DNA of 64,000 nucleotides. It comes from Streptomyces sp. JH34. Its GTDB lineage: Bacteria > Actinomycetota > Actinomycetes > Streptomycetales > Streptomycetaceae. The position numbers and the translations under genes were made by a program. The stretch spans positions 930,001-994,000 of the forward strand of contig NZ_JAJSOO010000001.1 in the NCBI RefSeq assembly GCF_029428875.1, given 5' to 3'. The notes below the pieces were generated by a model that searched no databases, was not told the origin of the DNA, and saw only the letters and a program-made list of their open reading frames with translations. This document shows, in pieces, positions 33,750 through 42,625 of this stretch; the stretch's first letter is position 1, and each line of letters opens with the position of its first letter.

Positions 33750-34631
33750 TCAGCCGCGCAGGAGCTCCTCCGCCAGGCGGGCCGTCTCCGTCGGGGTGGC
33801 GCCCACGGCGACCCCCACGGCCTCCAGCGCCTTCTTCTTCGCCGAGGCCGTGCCCGAGGACCCCGAGACGATGGCCCCCGCGTGGCCCATCGTCCTGCCC
33901 TCGGGGGCGGTGAAGCCGGCGATGTAGCCGACGACCGGCTTGGTGACGTGCCGGGCGATGTGGGTGGCGGCGCGTTCCTCCGCGTCGCCGCCGATCTCGC
34001 CGATGAGGACGATCAGTTCGGTGTCCGGGTCGTTCTCGAACGCCGTCAGGCAGTCGATGTGCGTGGTGCCGATCACCGGGTCGCCACCGATGCCCACGGC
34101 CGTCGAGAACCCGGTCTCGCGGAGCTCGTGCATCAGCTGGTAGGTGAGCGTGCCGGACTTGGAGACGAGACCGATGCGGCCTGGCTCCGTCGCGATGTCG
34201 GCCGGGATGATGCCCGCGTTGGACTGGCCGGGGCTGATGACCCCGGGGCAGTTGGGGCCGAGGACGCGTGTACCCCGAGCCCTCGCATGGGCGTGGAAGG
34301 CCACGGCGTCGTGGACGGGGATGCCCTCGGTGATGACCACGGCCAGACCGATGCCGGCGTCGGCCGCCTCGACGACGGCAGCCCTGGCGAACGGGGGCGG
34401 GACGAAGACGACGGTGACGTCGGCGCCGGTCGCGTCCATCCCGTCGCGGACGGAGCCGAACACCGGGACCGTGACGCCGTCGAGGTCCGCGGCGCGGCCC
34501 GCCTTGCGGGGGTTCACGCCGCCGACGATCCGGGTACCCGCGGCGAGCATCCTCCTGGTGTGCTTCATGCCCTCGGCACCGGTCATGCCCTGGACGAGGA
34601 CCTTGCTCTCCTTGCTGAGGAAGATGGCCAT
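33750..34631 (-). CDS. sucD: Succinyl-CoA ligase alpha subunit SucD
   Basis: A 293-residue alpha subunit of succinyl-CoA synthetase. The CoA-binding segment [33 protein letters not shown] is N-terminal, [12 protein letters not shown] is central, and MGHAGAIV carries the phosphorylated His. It joins CoA and succinate, or runs the reverse, with ATP/GTP, together with SucC. It starts 2 bp after the sucC stop, so translation is coupled. The pair is divergent from the TPP-enzyme/CoA-transferase genes. It is probably a second, pathway-specific copy, because the usual TCA copy is expected elsewhere. Confidence 0.92.
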   Translation of the reverse strand: MAIFLSKESKVLVQGMTGAEGMKHTRRMLAAGTRIVGGVNPRKAGRAADLDGVTVPVFGSVRDGMDATGADVTVVFVPPPFARAAVVEAADAGIGLAVVITEGIPVHDAVAFHAHARARGTRVLGPNCPGVISPGQSNAGIIPADIATEPGRIGLVSKSGTLTYQLMHELRETGFSTAVGIGGDPVIGTTHIDCLTAFENDPDTELIVLIGEIGGDAEERAATHIARHVTKPVVGYIAGFTAPEGRTMGHAGAIVSGSSGTASAKKKALEAVGVAVGATPTETARLAEELLRG

Positions 34632-34633
34632 GA

Positions 34634-35770
34634 TCAGTGCCCTCCCAGGGCGAGTCGGGCTGCTCGGTCGGCTGCGCCGTCCATCGTGTCGACCTGCTGG
34701 ACCATCGGGTGCGCACGGCCGTCGAGGATCGCCCGGCCGCGCGCGGCGTTGTTGCCGTCGAGCCGGACGACCAGGGGTTTCGTCAGGTGGACGGAGTCGA
34801 GGGCCTGGACGATGCCGTCGGCGACGGCGTCGCAGGCCGTGATCCCGCCGAACACGTTGACGAAGACGGACTTCACCGAGGGGTCGGAGAGGATGACCGT
34901 GAGGCCGTCGGCCATGACGCGGGCCGAGGCGCCGCCCCCGATGTCGAGGAAGTTGGCCGGGCGGGCCCCGCAGCCGGCGACCACGTCGAGGGTGGACATG
35001 ACGAGCCCCGCGCCGTTGCCGATGATGCCGACCTCGCCGTCCAGCTTGACGTAGTTGAGCCCTTTGCCGGCGGCCGTCGCCTCCAGCGGGTCCCCGTACG
35101 GGTCCGCGGTGTCCGCGTCCCGACGGGACTGCCGGAAGGCCGCGTTGTCGTCCAGGGTCACCTTGCCGTCGAGGGCGAGGATCCGGCCGTCCGTGGTGAT
35201 CACCAGCGGGTTGACCTCGACGAGCAGGGCGTCCTCCTCGGTGAGCACCCGCCACAGCGCCCGGAGGACGGGTGCGGTCCCGGGCGGCAGCGCGGCCGCT
35301 TCGGCGATCCGTGCCGCCACGGCCGCCGTGACGCCCTCGGCCGGGTCGACCGGGATCCGGGCGACCGCCTCCGGGCGGGTGGCGGCGACCTCCTCGATGT
35401 CCGTGCCGCCCTCGGCGGAGGCGATGGCGAGGAAGGTCCCGGCTGCCCGGTCCAGGACGAAACTGACGTAGAACTCCTGTCCTATGTCGACGGGCTGGGC
35501 GAGCATCACCTTCCGGACCGGGTGGCCCTTGATGTCCATGCCGAGGATCCGGCGTGCGGTGACGACGGCGGCCGCGGGGTCTTCGGCGACCTTCACCCCG
35601 CCGGCTTTGCCCCGGCCGCCCACCTTGACCTGCGCCTTGACGACGACACGGCCGCCGAGCCGTGCGGCTGCGGCGTGGGCCGCGGACGGGTCGTCCACCA
35701 CCTCGGCCTCCGGTACGGCGATGCCGTGGTCCGCGAAGAGTTGCCTTGCCTGGTGCTCGTACAGATCCAT
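34634..35770 (-). CDS. sucC: Succinyl-CoA ligase beta subunit SucC
   Basis: A 378-residue ATP-grasp beta subunit. It begins [20 protein letters not shown], contains [20 protein letters not shown] (nucleotide binding), VEVNPLVI (metal-binding) and [10 protein letters not shown], and ends close to the family. Start is ATG 35770; the open frame further upstream crosses the regulatory palindrome and is not used. The product partners with SucD. In this locus it may recharge succinyl-CoA for the family III CoA-transferase encoded across the divergent promoter, which is an inference from context. Confidence 0.92.
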   Translation of the reverse strand: MDLYEHQARQLFADHGIAVPEAEVVDDPSAAHAAAARLGGRVVVKAQVKVGGRGKAGGVKVAEDPAAAVVTARRILGMDIKGHPVRKVMLAQPVDIGQEFYVSFVLDRAAGTFLAIASAEGGTDIEEVAATRPEAVARIPVDPAEGVTAAVAARIAEAAALPPGTAPVLRALWRVLTEEDALLVEVNPLVITTDGRILALDGKVTLDDNAAFRQSRRDADTADPYGDPLEATAAGKGLNYVKLDGEVGIIGNGAGLVMSTLDVVAGCGARPANFLDIGGGASARVMADGLTVILSDPSVKSVFVNVFGGITACDAVADGIVQALDSVHLTKPLVVRLDGNNAARGRAILDGRAHPMVQQVDTMDGAADRAARLALGGH

Positions 35771-35849
35771 AGCCACTCCCGATCGTGCCGATTGTGAAAG
35801 TGCCGCACGCCCCCTGGACACCACCCACCGGATGCGGGATAACAAGCTT

Positions 35850-35873
35850 CATACAGTATTCGTCGACTGTATG
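35850..35873. promoter_or_regulatory. Perfect palindromic operator in divergent sucC / TPP-enzyme promoter
   Basis: CATACAGT at 35850-35857 and ACTGTATG at 35866-35873 form a perfect 8-bp dyad with an 8-nt spacer, in the 166-bp gap between the divergent starts. The surrounding bases are AT-rich. The arms have the ACTGTATG character of GntR-type sites. No regulator gene lies next to it, so the factor is unknown. Confidence 0.7.
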
Positions 35874-35936
35874 CAATGTACCGCGAGAGCGGCGGAACGG
35901 CTCCCGCACTCCCCTACGAAGGGACAGGACATCGCC

Positions 35937-37628
35937 ATGCCCGAGGACAGCCAGGACAACCAGAACCTCATCTCCGGTGGGCACTTGGTCGCCAAGGCAC
36001 TCAAGGCGGAGGGGGTGGAACGCATCTACACCCTCTGTGGCGGCCACATCATCGACATCTACGACGGCTGCGTGGACGAGGGCATCGAGGTCGTCGACGT
36101 ACGGCACGAACAGGTCGCCGCCCACGCCGCCGACGGCTATGCCCGGATCACCGGGAAGCCCGGGTGTGCCGTCGTCACCGCGGGACCCGGGACGACCGAT
36201 GCCGTCACCGGGATCGCCAACGCCTTCCGCGCGGAGTCACCGATGCTCCTGATCGGCGGTCAGGGTGCCCACACCCAGCACAAGATGGGCTCGCTCCAAG
36301 ACCTGCCGCACGTCGACATGATGACGCCCATCACCAAGTTCGCGGCCACCGTGCCGGACACCGCGCGGGCGGCGGACATGGTGTCGATGGCGTTCCGCGA
36401 GTGCTACCACGGGGCGCCCGGACCGTCGTTCCTGGAGATCCCGCGCGACGTGCTCGACGCGAAGGTCCCGGCGGCGAAGGCGCGGGTCCCCGAGGAGGGC
36501 CGGTACCGCGCGTCCACCCGGGCGGCCGGCGATCCGGCCGACATCGAGAAGCTCGCCGACCTCCTCGTGCACGCGGAGAAGCCGGCCATCCTGCTGGGCA
36601 GTCAGGTCTGGACGACGCGCGCCACGGACTCCGCCACCGAACTCGTCCGCACCCTCAACATCCCCGCGTACATGAACGGCGCCGGCCGCGGCACCCTGCC
36701 GCCCGGCGATCCGCACCACTTCCAGCTCTCGCGGCGCTACGCGTTCTCCAACGCCGACCTCATCGTGATCGTAGGGACCCCCTTCGACTTCCGGATGGGC
36801 TACGGCAAACGGCTCTCCCCGGACGCCACCGTCGTGCAGATCGACCTCGACTACCGCACCGTGGGCAAGAACCGCGACGTCGACCTCGGGATCGTCGGCG
36901 ACGCGTCGGTCGTCCTGAAGGCCGTCACGGAGGCCGCGAGCGGACGGCTCAACGGCGGATCGGCCCTGCGCAAGGCGTGGCTGGACGAGTTGCGCGCCGC
37001 CGAGCAGACGGCGATCGAGAAGCGGCTGCCCCAGCTGAAGTCGGACGCCTCCCCCATCCACCCCTACCGGCTGGTGAGCGAGATCAACGACTTCCTCACC
37101 GAGGACTCCGTCTACATAGGGGACGGCGGCGACATCGTCACCTTCTCCGGGCAGGTCGTACAGCCGCGCACCCCCGGCCACTGGATGGACCCGGGACCGC
37201 TCGGCACGCTCGGCGTGGGGGTGCCCTTCGTGCTGGCCGCCAAGCAGGCCAGGCCCGACAAGGAGGTGGTCGCGCTGTTCGGCGACGGCGCGTTCTCCCT
37301 GACCGGTTGGGACTTCGAGACGCTGGTCCGCTACAACCTGCCTTTCGTCGGGATCGTCGGCAACAACTCCTCGATGAACCAGATCCGATACGGCCAGAAG
37401 GCCAAGTACGGCGACGAGCGCGAGCGGATCGGCAACACCCTCGGGGACGTCCACTACGACAAGTTCGCCCAGATGCTCGGTGGTTACGGCGAGGAGGTGC
37501 GCGACCCCGCCGACATCGCGCCGGCGCTGCGCAGGGCCCGGGAATCGGGGCTGCCCTCACTCATCAACGTCTGGGTCGACCCGGACGCCTACGCCCCCGG
37601 AACGATGAACCAGACCATGTACAAGTAG
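35937..37628 (+). CDS. TPP-dependent enzyme, oxalyl-CoA decarboxylase-like
   Basis: A 563-residue thiamine-diphosphate enzyme with three domains. The activating Glu is at residue 58 ([16 protein letters not shown]) and the TPP-magnesium motif runs from GDG (449-451) to NN (476-477). Database names vary (acetolactate synthase-like), but the next gene is formyl-CoA-transferase-like, so oxalyl-CoA decarboxylase (formyl-CoA plus CO2 from oxalyl-CoA) is the favoured call. Caution: residues 120-121 are Leu-Gln (GSLQDL), where Oxalobacter Oxc has a catalytic Tyr-Glu pair. It could therefore be a 2-hydroxyacyl-CoA lyase or related carboligase. ATG 35937 is used; the open frame upstream crosses the operator. 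Confidence 0.8.
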   Translation: MPEDSQDNQNLISGGHLVAKALKAEGVERIYTLCGGHIIDIYDGCVDEGIEVVDVRHEQVAAHAADGYARITGKPGCAVVTAGPGTTDAVTGIANAFRAESPMLLIGGQGAHTQHKMGSLQDLPHVDMMTPITKFAATVPDTARAADMVSMAFRECYHGAPGPSFLEIPRDVLDAKVPAAKARVPEEGRYRASTRAAGDPADIEKLADLLVHAEKPAILLGSQVWTTRATDSATELVRTLNIPAYMNGAGRGTLPPGDPHHFQLSRRYAFSNADLIVIVGTPFDFRMGYGKRLSPDATVVQIDLDYRTVGKNRDVDLGIVGDASVVLKAVTEAASGRLNGGSALRKAWLDELRAAEQTAIEKRLPQLKSDASPIHPYRLVSEINDFLTEDSVYIGDGGDIVTFSGQVVQPRTPGHWMDPGPLGTLGVGVPFVLAAKQARPDKEVVALFGDGAFSLTGWDFETLVRYNLPFVGIVGNNSSMNQIRYGQKAKYGDERERIGNTLGDVHYDKFAQMLGGYGEEVRDPADIAPALRRARESGLPSLINVWVDPDAYAPGTMNQTMYK

Positions 37629-37640
37629 AGGAGCCGTGGC

Positions 37641-38879
37641 ATGACCAAAGCTCTTGAGGGCGTGCGCGTCCTCGACATGACGCACGTACAGTCCGGTCCC
37701 TCCGCCACCCAGCTGCTCGGCTGGCTCGGGGCGGACGTGGTCAAGCTGGAGGCGCCGAGCGGGGACATCACCCGCAAGCAGTTGCGCGATCTGCCCGACG
37801 TCGACTCCCTCTACTTCACGATGCTCAACTGCAACAAGCGGAGCATCACCCTCAACACCAAGAGCGAGCGCGGCAAGGAGATCCTCACCGAGCTCATCCG
37901 CCGCAGCGACGTGATGGTGGAGAACTTCGGCCCGGGCGCCGTCGACCGCATGGGATTCACCTGGGAACGCATCCAGGAGATCAACCCACGGATCGTCTAC
38001 GCCTCCATCAAGGGCTTCGGTGAGGGCCCCTACACCAAATTCAAGGCGTACGAGGTGGTCGCGCAGGCCATGGGCGGCTCGATGGCCACCACCGGGTTCG
38101 CCGACGGCCCGCCGCTCGCCACCGGGGCGCAGATCGGCGACTCGGGGACCGGGATCCACGCGGTCGCCGGCATCCTCGCCGCCCTGTTCCAGCGCGAGAG
38201 CACCGGGCGGGGACAGCGGGTCAACGTGGCGATGCAGCACGCGGTGCTCAACCTCTGCCGGGTCAAACTGCGCGACCAGCAGCGGCTGGAGCACGGGCCG
38301 CTCGCCGAGTACCCGAACGCGCAGGACACCACCGGAGCCGACGAGGTGCCGCGCAGCGGCAACGCCAGTGGCGGCGGCCAGCCGGGGTGGGCGGTGAAGT
38401 GCGCGCCGGGCGGCCCCAACGACTACGTGTACGTCATCGTGCAGCCCGTCGGCTGGAAGCCCCTGTCCGAGCTGATCGGCCGGCCCGAGCTGGCGGAAGA
38501 CCCCGAGTGGGCGACACCGGAGTCCCGGCTGCCGAAGCTGGGGAAGATGTTCCAGCTCATCGAGGAGTGGTCGGCGACGCTCCCCAAGTGGGACGTGCTG
38601 GAACAGCTCAACGCGCACAACATCCCGTGCGGTCCGATCCTCTCCACCAGGGAGATCGTCGAGGACGAGTCCCTGGCCGCCAACGAGATGGTGGTCCGCG
38701 TCGAGCATCCCGAGCGCGGGACCTTCACCACGGTCGGCAGTCCGCTGAAGCTGTCCGACTCCCCCGTCGACATCGTCACCTCCCCGCTCCTCGGTGAGCA
38801 CAACGCGGAGGTCTACGTGGGCGAACTGGGCCTGGGCGACGAGGAACTGCGGCTGCTGAAGACGAACGGAGTCATCTGA
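37641..38879 (+). CDS. frc: Formyl-CoA transferase-like family III CoA-transferase
   Basis: A 412-residue family III CoA-transferase very close in its motifs to Oxalobacter formyl-CoA transferase (Frc). Residue Gln17 (THVQSGP), the catalytic Asp167 (AQIGDSGTGIH), the NCNKRSI and VENFGPGAVDRMGFTWE blocks and the Gly-rich loop SGGGQPGW are all present. Frc moves CoA from formyl-CoA or succinyl-CoA to oxalate. It starts at ATG 37641 with GAGGAG upstream, 12 bp after the TPP enzyme stop. The donor could be succinyl-CoA made by sucCD next door. Other acids than oxalate are possible. Confidence 0.88.
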   Translation: MTKALEGVRVLDMTHVQSGPSATQLLGWLGADVVKLEAPSGDITRKQLRDLPDVDSLYFTMLNCNKRSITLNTKSERGKEILTELIRRSDVMVENFGPGAVDRMGFTWERIQEINPRIVYASIKGFGEGPYTKFKAYEVVAQAMGGSMATTGFADGPPLATGAQIGDSGTGIHAVAGILAALFQRESTGRGQRVNVAMQHAVLNLCRVKLRDQQRLEHGPLAEYPNAQDTTGADEVPRSGNASGGGQPGWAVKCAPGGPNDYVYVIVQPVGWKPLSELIGRPELAEDPEWATPESRLPKLGKMFQLIEEWSATLPKWDVLEQLNAHNIPCGPILSTREIVEDESLAANEMVVRVEHPERGTFTTVGSPLKLSDSPVDIVTSPLLGEHNAEVYVGELGLGDEELRLLKTNGVI

Positions 38880-38881
38880 GC

Positions 38882-41038
38882 ATGACCGGAACAGTCGGGA
38901 CACAGGAGCAGGAAAACGTCAGGGCGCTGCTCGACCGCGTCCGGGGCGAGGGGCGCAGCGCGCTCACCGCCCCGGAGGGGAAGATCGTCGCCGACGCCTA
39001 CGGGATCACGGTGCCGGGCGAGGGTCTGGCACAGGACGTCGACGAGGCGGTGGCGCTGGCCGACCGGCTCGGCGGGCCCGTCGTCCTCAAGATCGTCTCG
39101 CCGGACATCCTGCACAAGACGGATGCGGGCGGCGTCGTGGTCGGGGTGTCGGGTGCGCAGGAGGTACGCGCGGCGTTCTGCACCGTCGTGCGGAACGCGC
39201 GGGCCTACGCGGCCGACGCCCGGATCGAGGGTGTGCAGGTGCAGCAACTGGTGCCCCCCGGCCAGGAGGTCATCGTGGGGGCGGTCACGGACCCGACGTT
39301 CGGGAAGGTGGTGGCGTTCGGCCTCGGCGGTGTCCTGGTCGAGGTGCTGAAGGACATCACCTTCCGGCTCGCGCCCGTGACGGCGGACGAGGCGCGGTCG
39401 ATGCTCGACTCGATCGGCGCGGCGGAGATCCTGAAGGGAGTGCGCGGCGCCCCGGCCGTGGACAGGTGGGCGCTGGCGGAGCAGATCCGGCGGGTCTCCC
39501 GACTGGTCACGGACTTCCCGGAGATCGCGGAGGTCGACCTCAACCCCGTCATCGCGTCGCCGGACGGTGCGGTCGCCGCCGACATCCGGATCCTGCTGAC
39601 GACCGAGGAGGTGAAGCCACGGCGCCGGTACAGCCGTGAGGAGATCCTCGTGTCGATGCGCCGGCTGATGGAACCCCGTTCGGTGGCCGTCATCGGGGCC
39701 TCCAACGAGCAGGGGAAGATCGGCAATTCGGTGATGCGGAACCTGATCGACGGGGGTTTCGCGGGCGAGATCCATCCGGTGAACCCCAGAGCCGATGACA
39801 TTCTCGGCCGCAAGGCGTACAAGAGTGTCACCGACGTTCCCGGTGAGGTGGATGTGGCGGTCTTCGCGATCCCCGCCAAGTTCGTCGCCTCGGCACTCCG
39901 GGAGGTGGGCCGCAAGGGGATCCCGAACGCCGTGCTCATCCCGTCGGGCTTCGCCGAGACCGGCGAACAGGCCCTGCAGGACGAGATCGTGGCGATCGCG
40001 GAGCAGCACGGCGTGCGGCTGCTGGGGCCGAACATCTACGGCTACTACTCGACGTGGCAGGACCTCTGCGCGACGTTCTGCACGCCGTACGACGTCAAGG
40101 GCTCCGTGGCGCTGACCTCGCAGTCCGGCGGCATCGGCATGGCGATCCTGGGCTTCGCACGGTCGACGAGGACGGGGGTCTCGGCGATCGTCGGGCTCGG
40201 CAACAAGTCCGACATCGACGAGGACGACCTGCTGACCTGGTTCGGCGAGGATCCGAACACCGAGTGCATCGCGATGCACCTGGAGGACCTCAAGGACGGG
40301 CGGGCGTTCGTGGAGGCCGCACGGGCCACGGTGCCGAAGAAGCCGGTGGTCGTCCTCAAGGCGGGCCGCACGAGCGCGGGTGCCAGGGCGGCGGGCTCCC
40401 ACACGGGCGCGCTGGCCGGGGACGACGCCGTCTACGACGACATCCTGCGGCAGGCCGGCGTGATCCGGGCGCCGGGTCTGAACGACATGCTGGAGTACGC
40501 GCGTGCGCTGCCCGTGCTGCCGGCCCCGCAGGGCGACAACGTCGTGATCATCACGGGGGCGGGCGGCTCGGGGGTGCTGCTGTCCGACGCGATCGTCGAC
40601 AACGGGCTGTCCCTGATGGAGATCCCGCCGGACCTCGACACGGCGTTCAAGGCCTTCATCCCGCCGTTCGGGGCGGCCGGGAACCCCATCGACATCACGG
40701 GCGGTGAGCCGCCGTCGACGTACGAGGCGACGATCCGGCTGGGGATGGAGGACCCGCGCATCCACGCCCTGGTCCTCGGCTACTGGCACACGATCGTCAC
40801 CCCGCCGATGGTGTTCGCGGAGCTGACGGCCCGGGTGGTGGAGGAGTTCCGGGCGCGCGGGATCGAGAAGCCCGTGGTGGCGTCGCTGGCGGGAGACACG
40901 GAGGTCGAGGAGGCCTGCGCCTACCTGTTCGAGCGGGGCGTCGTCGCGTACCCGTACACCACGGAGCGGCCGGTCGCGGTGCTCGGCGCGAAGTACAGGT
41001 GGGCCAGGGCCGCCGGACTGCTGGGTGGTGGCCGATGA
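38882..41038 (+). CDS. NDP-forming acyl-CoA synthetase, domain order swapped
   Basis: A 718-residue fusion of the acyl-CoA synthetase (NDP-forming) superfamily. The ATP-grasp domain is N-terminal (about 10-245; PVVLKIVSPDILHKTDAGGV and EVDLNPVI). The CoA-binding domain follows (about 263-400; SVAVIGASNEQGKIGNSVMR), then the ligase domain with the phospho-His at about 507 (GSHTGALAG). The usual order has CoA-binding first and ATP-grasp last. The enzyme activates or releases small acids as CoA esters with ATP or ADP. It starts 2 bp after frc. A role with formyl- or oxalyl-CoA is likely but not shown. Confidence 0.88.
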   Translation: MTGTVGTQEQENVRALLDRVRGEGRSALTAPEGKIVADAYGITVPGEGLAQDVDEAVALADRLGGPVVLKIVSPDILHKTDAGGVVVGVSGAQEVRAAFCTVVRNARAYAADARIEGVQVQQLVPPGQEVIVGAVTDPTFGKVVAFGLGGVLVEVLKDITFRLAPVTADEARSMLDSIGAAEILKGVRGAPAVDRWALAEQIRRVSRLVTDFPEIAEVDLNPVIASPDGAVAADIRILLTTEEVKPRRRYSREEILVSMRRLMEPRSVAVIGASNEQGKIGNSVMRNLIDGGFAGEIHPVNPRADDILGRKAYKSVTDVPGEVDVAVFAIPAKFVASALREVGRKGIPNAVLIPSGFAETGEQALQDEIVAIAEQHGVRLLGPNIYGYYSTWQDLCATFCTPYDVKGSVALTSQSGGIGMAILGFARSTRTGVSAIVGLGNKSDIDEDDLLTWFGEDPNTECIAMHLEDLKDGRAFVEAARATVPKKPVVVLKAGRTSAGARAAGSHTGALAGDDAVYDDILRQAGVIRAPGLNDMLEYARALPVLPAPQGDNVVIITGAGGSGVLLSDAIVDNGLSLMEIPPDLDTAFKAFIPPFGAAGNPIDITGGEPPSTYEATIRLGMEDPRIHALVLGYWHTIVTPPMVFAELTARVVEEFRARGIEKPVVASLAGDTEVEEACAYLFERGVVAYPYTTERPVAVLGAKYRWARAAGLLGGGR

Positions 41039-41062
41039 CCTGATGACGACGGCTCGAACCAC

Positions 41063-41096
41063 GGGGTCTGCGGCGTACCGCTCGGCCGCGGACCCC
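41063..41096 (+). terminator. Hairpin between acyl-CoA synthetase and transporter genes
   Basis: A 12-bp stem (GGGGTCTGCGGC at 41063-41074 against 41085-41096, one G-U pair) with a 10-nt loop. It lies in the 124-bp gap before the MFS gene, so the transporter may be attenuated or separately transcribed. Confidence 0.45.
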
Positions 41097-41162
41097 CGCG
41101 CGAAGTGAGAACGGGCAGGGGGCGCTGGCCAGACTTCTTCCACGCAAGGGGTTCGATCGACA

Positions 41163-42554
41163 ATGACGACAACAGACCTCTCCACGTCCGTCCCCTTCAG
41201 GGAGGTGACGGACGCCAACGGCCGGACCTACCGGCTCGGCGAGAGCGACATCGACATCATGGGCCGCAAGCGCAGGTGGATGGTCATCCTGCCGTGGGTC
41301 GGCATGATGGGCATCAGCTCGGCCGAGTACGCCTTCGCGTCGGCGGAGGACACACTGCACCACGCGCACAACTGGAACAGCGGTCACATCTACTGGATGA
41401 TGACCGTCTGGGTGTTCTTCCAGGCCGCGGTCGCGATGCCCGCGGGCAGACTGCGGGAGACCGGCAGACTGCCGGCCCGCTGGGCGATGATGCTCGGCGC
41501 GACGGGCACCCTCCTCGGCTACCTGTCACTGGCCTACGCGCCGCACGTGATCTTCGCGTACATCGGCTTCAGCGTGTTCTCCGGCATGGGCGCCGGCATG
41601 GTGTACGCCACCTGCGTCAACATGGTCGGCAAGTGGTATCCGGAGCGCAAGGGCGGCAAGACGGGCTTCGTCAACGGTGGGTTCGCCTACGGTTCGGTGC
41701 CGTTCGTCTTCATCTTCACCGGATTCATGGACATCACCAACTTCAGGTGGGTCCTGGTCTCGGCGGGCCTCTTCCTCGCCGCGCTGGTGGCCTGCGCCGG
41801 GTTCTTCTTCCGGGACCCGCCGAAGAACTGGTGGCCCGCCGAGATCGACCCGCTCAACCCGCCGGAGGACCCGCGGGCCCGCCGGGCACTGGAGAAGAAC
41901 CCGCCGGCCATGAAGCAGTACTCCCCGGGCGAGGCGTGGCGGACCGGCCGTGTGGCACTGATGTGGTGCTGCCTCGCCTGTACGTCCGGCGTGAACATCT
42001 TCGGGATCGCGTTCCAGGTCGACATCGGCCAGGACGCGGGCTTCGCGGCGGGCATCGTGGCCACGGCCATGTCACTCAAGGCGATCGTCAACGGCACCGG
42101 ACGCGGTGTCATCGGCTGGCTCTCCGACCTCTACGGCCGCAAGAAGTGCCTGCTCCACGTCTGCGTCATCCTGGGGCTCGCCCAGTTCGGCATCATCTGG
42201 GCGGCCGAGATGAAGAGCCTGCCGCTGTTCCTGTTCTTCTCCGCGGTGTCCGGCTTCGGTGGTGGCGCCATCTTCCCGATGTTCGCCGCGATGACGGCGG
42301 ACTACTTCGGTGAGAACAACAACGCCACCAACTACGGCATGGTCTACAGCTCGAAGCTCGTCTCCGGGCTCGGGGCGGGGATGGGCTTCCTGGTCGTCGA
42401 CGCCTGGGGGCTCAACGGCGCCTTCATCCTGGCGGGCAGCATCTCGTTCTTCGCCGGGTTCCTGGCACTGTTCCTCGCGGCACCCGGCCGCGACCGCAAG
42501 GGCAACCCACTGGTGAAGGCCGGGGCGGCACCGGTCATCCGGGAGACGGACTGA
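41163..42554 (+). CDS. MFS transporter, oxalate/formate antiporter (OxlT)-like
   Basis: A 463-residue 12-TM major facilitator with a charged N-terminal 35 residues. The motif GKWYPERKGGKTGFVNGGFAYG and RGVIGWLSDLYGRKK match the oxalate/formate antiporter branch. A lysine inside a late helix (YSSKLVSGLG, Lys398) stands where OxlT of Oxalobacter has its substrate-binding lysine, judged only by position. In OxlT this residue binds oxalate. Together with the preceding genes this suggests uptake of a small dicarboxylate. AAGGGG lies upstream of ATG 41163. A very strong terminator follows. Confidence 0.82.
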   Translation: MTTTDLSTSVPFREVTDANGRTYRLGESDIDIMGRKRRWMVILPWVGMMGISSAEYAFASAEDTLHHAHNWNSGHIYWMMTVWVFFQAAVAMPAGRLRETGRLPARWAMMLGATGTLLGYLSLAYAPHVIFAYIGFSVFSGMGAGMVYATCVNMVGKWYPERKGGKTGFVNGGFAYGSVPFVFIFTGFMDITNFRWVLVSAGLFLAALVACAGFFFRDPPKNWWPAEIDPLNPPEDPRARRALEKNPPAMKQYSPGEAWRTGRVALMWCCLACTSGVNIFGIAFQVDIGQDAGFAAGIVATAMSLKAIVNGTGRGVIGWLSDLYGRKKCLLHVCVILGLAQFGIIWAAEMKSLPLFLFFSAVSGFGGGAIFPMFAAMTADYFGENNNATNYGMVYSSKLVSGLGAGMGFLVVDAWGLNGAFILAGSISFFAGFLALFLAAPGRDRKGNPLVKAGAAPVIRETD

Positions 42555-42568
42555 TCGCACGCCCGTGG

Positions 42569-42613
42569 CACACGCGTGGGGCCCGGTTCCTGGAACCGGG
42601 CCCCACGCGTGTG
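42569..42613. terminator. Very strong bidirectional terminator
   Basis: A perfect 22-bp inverted repeat with arms at 42569-42590 and 42592-42613 around a single T, starting CACACGCGTGGGGCCCGG. It lies between the convergent OxlT-like transporter and the Ebo-like operon end. Confidence 0.9.
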
Positions 42614-42625
42614 TGCCCCCGGGCG

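Noticed and set aside
35876..37657. Long Arg-rich frame parallel to the TPP enzyme.
   Set aside because: It is a shadow in another frame with no composition or motif of a protein, and the TPP enzyme is clear.
38813..41218. Long minus-strand frame opposite the acyl-CoA synthetase.
   Set aside because: High-GC shadow; the plus strand has all motifs of the enzyme and a coupled start.
42569..42613. Large inverted repeat as an insertion-sequence end.
   Set aside because: No transposase is near, and its position between convergent genes makes a terminator far more likely.
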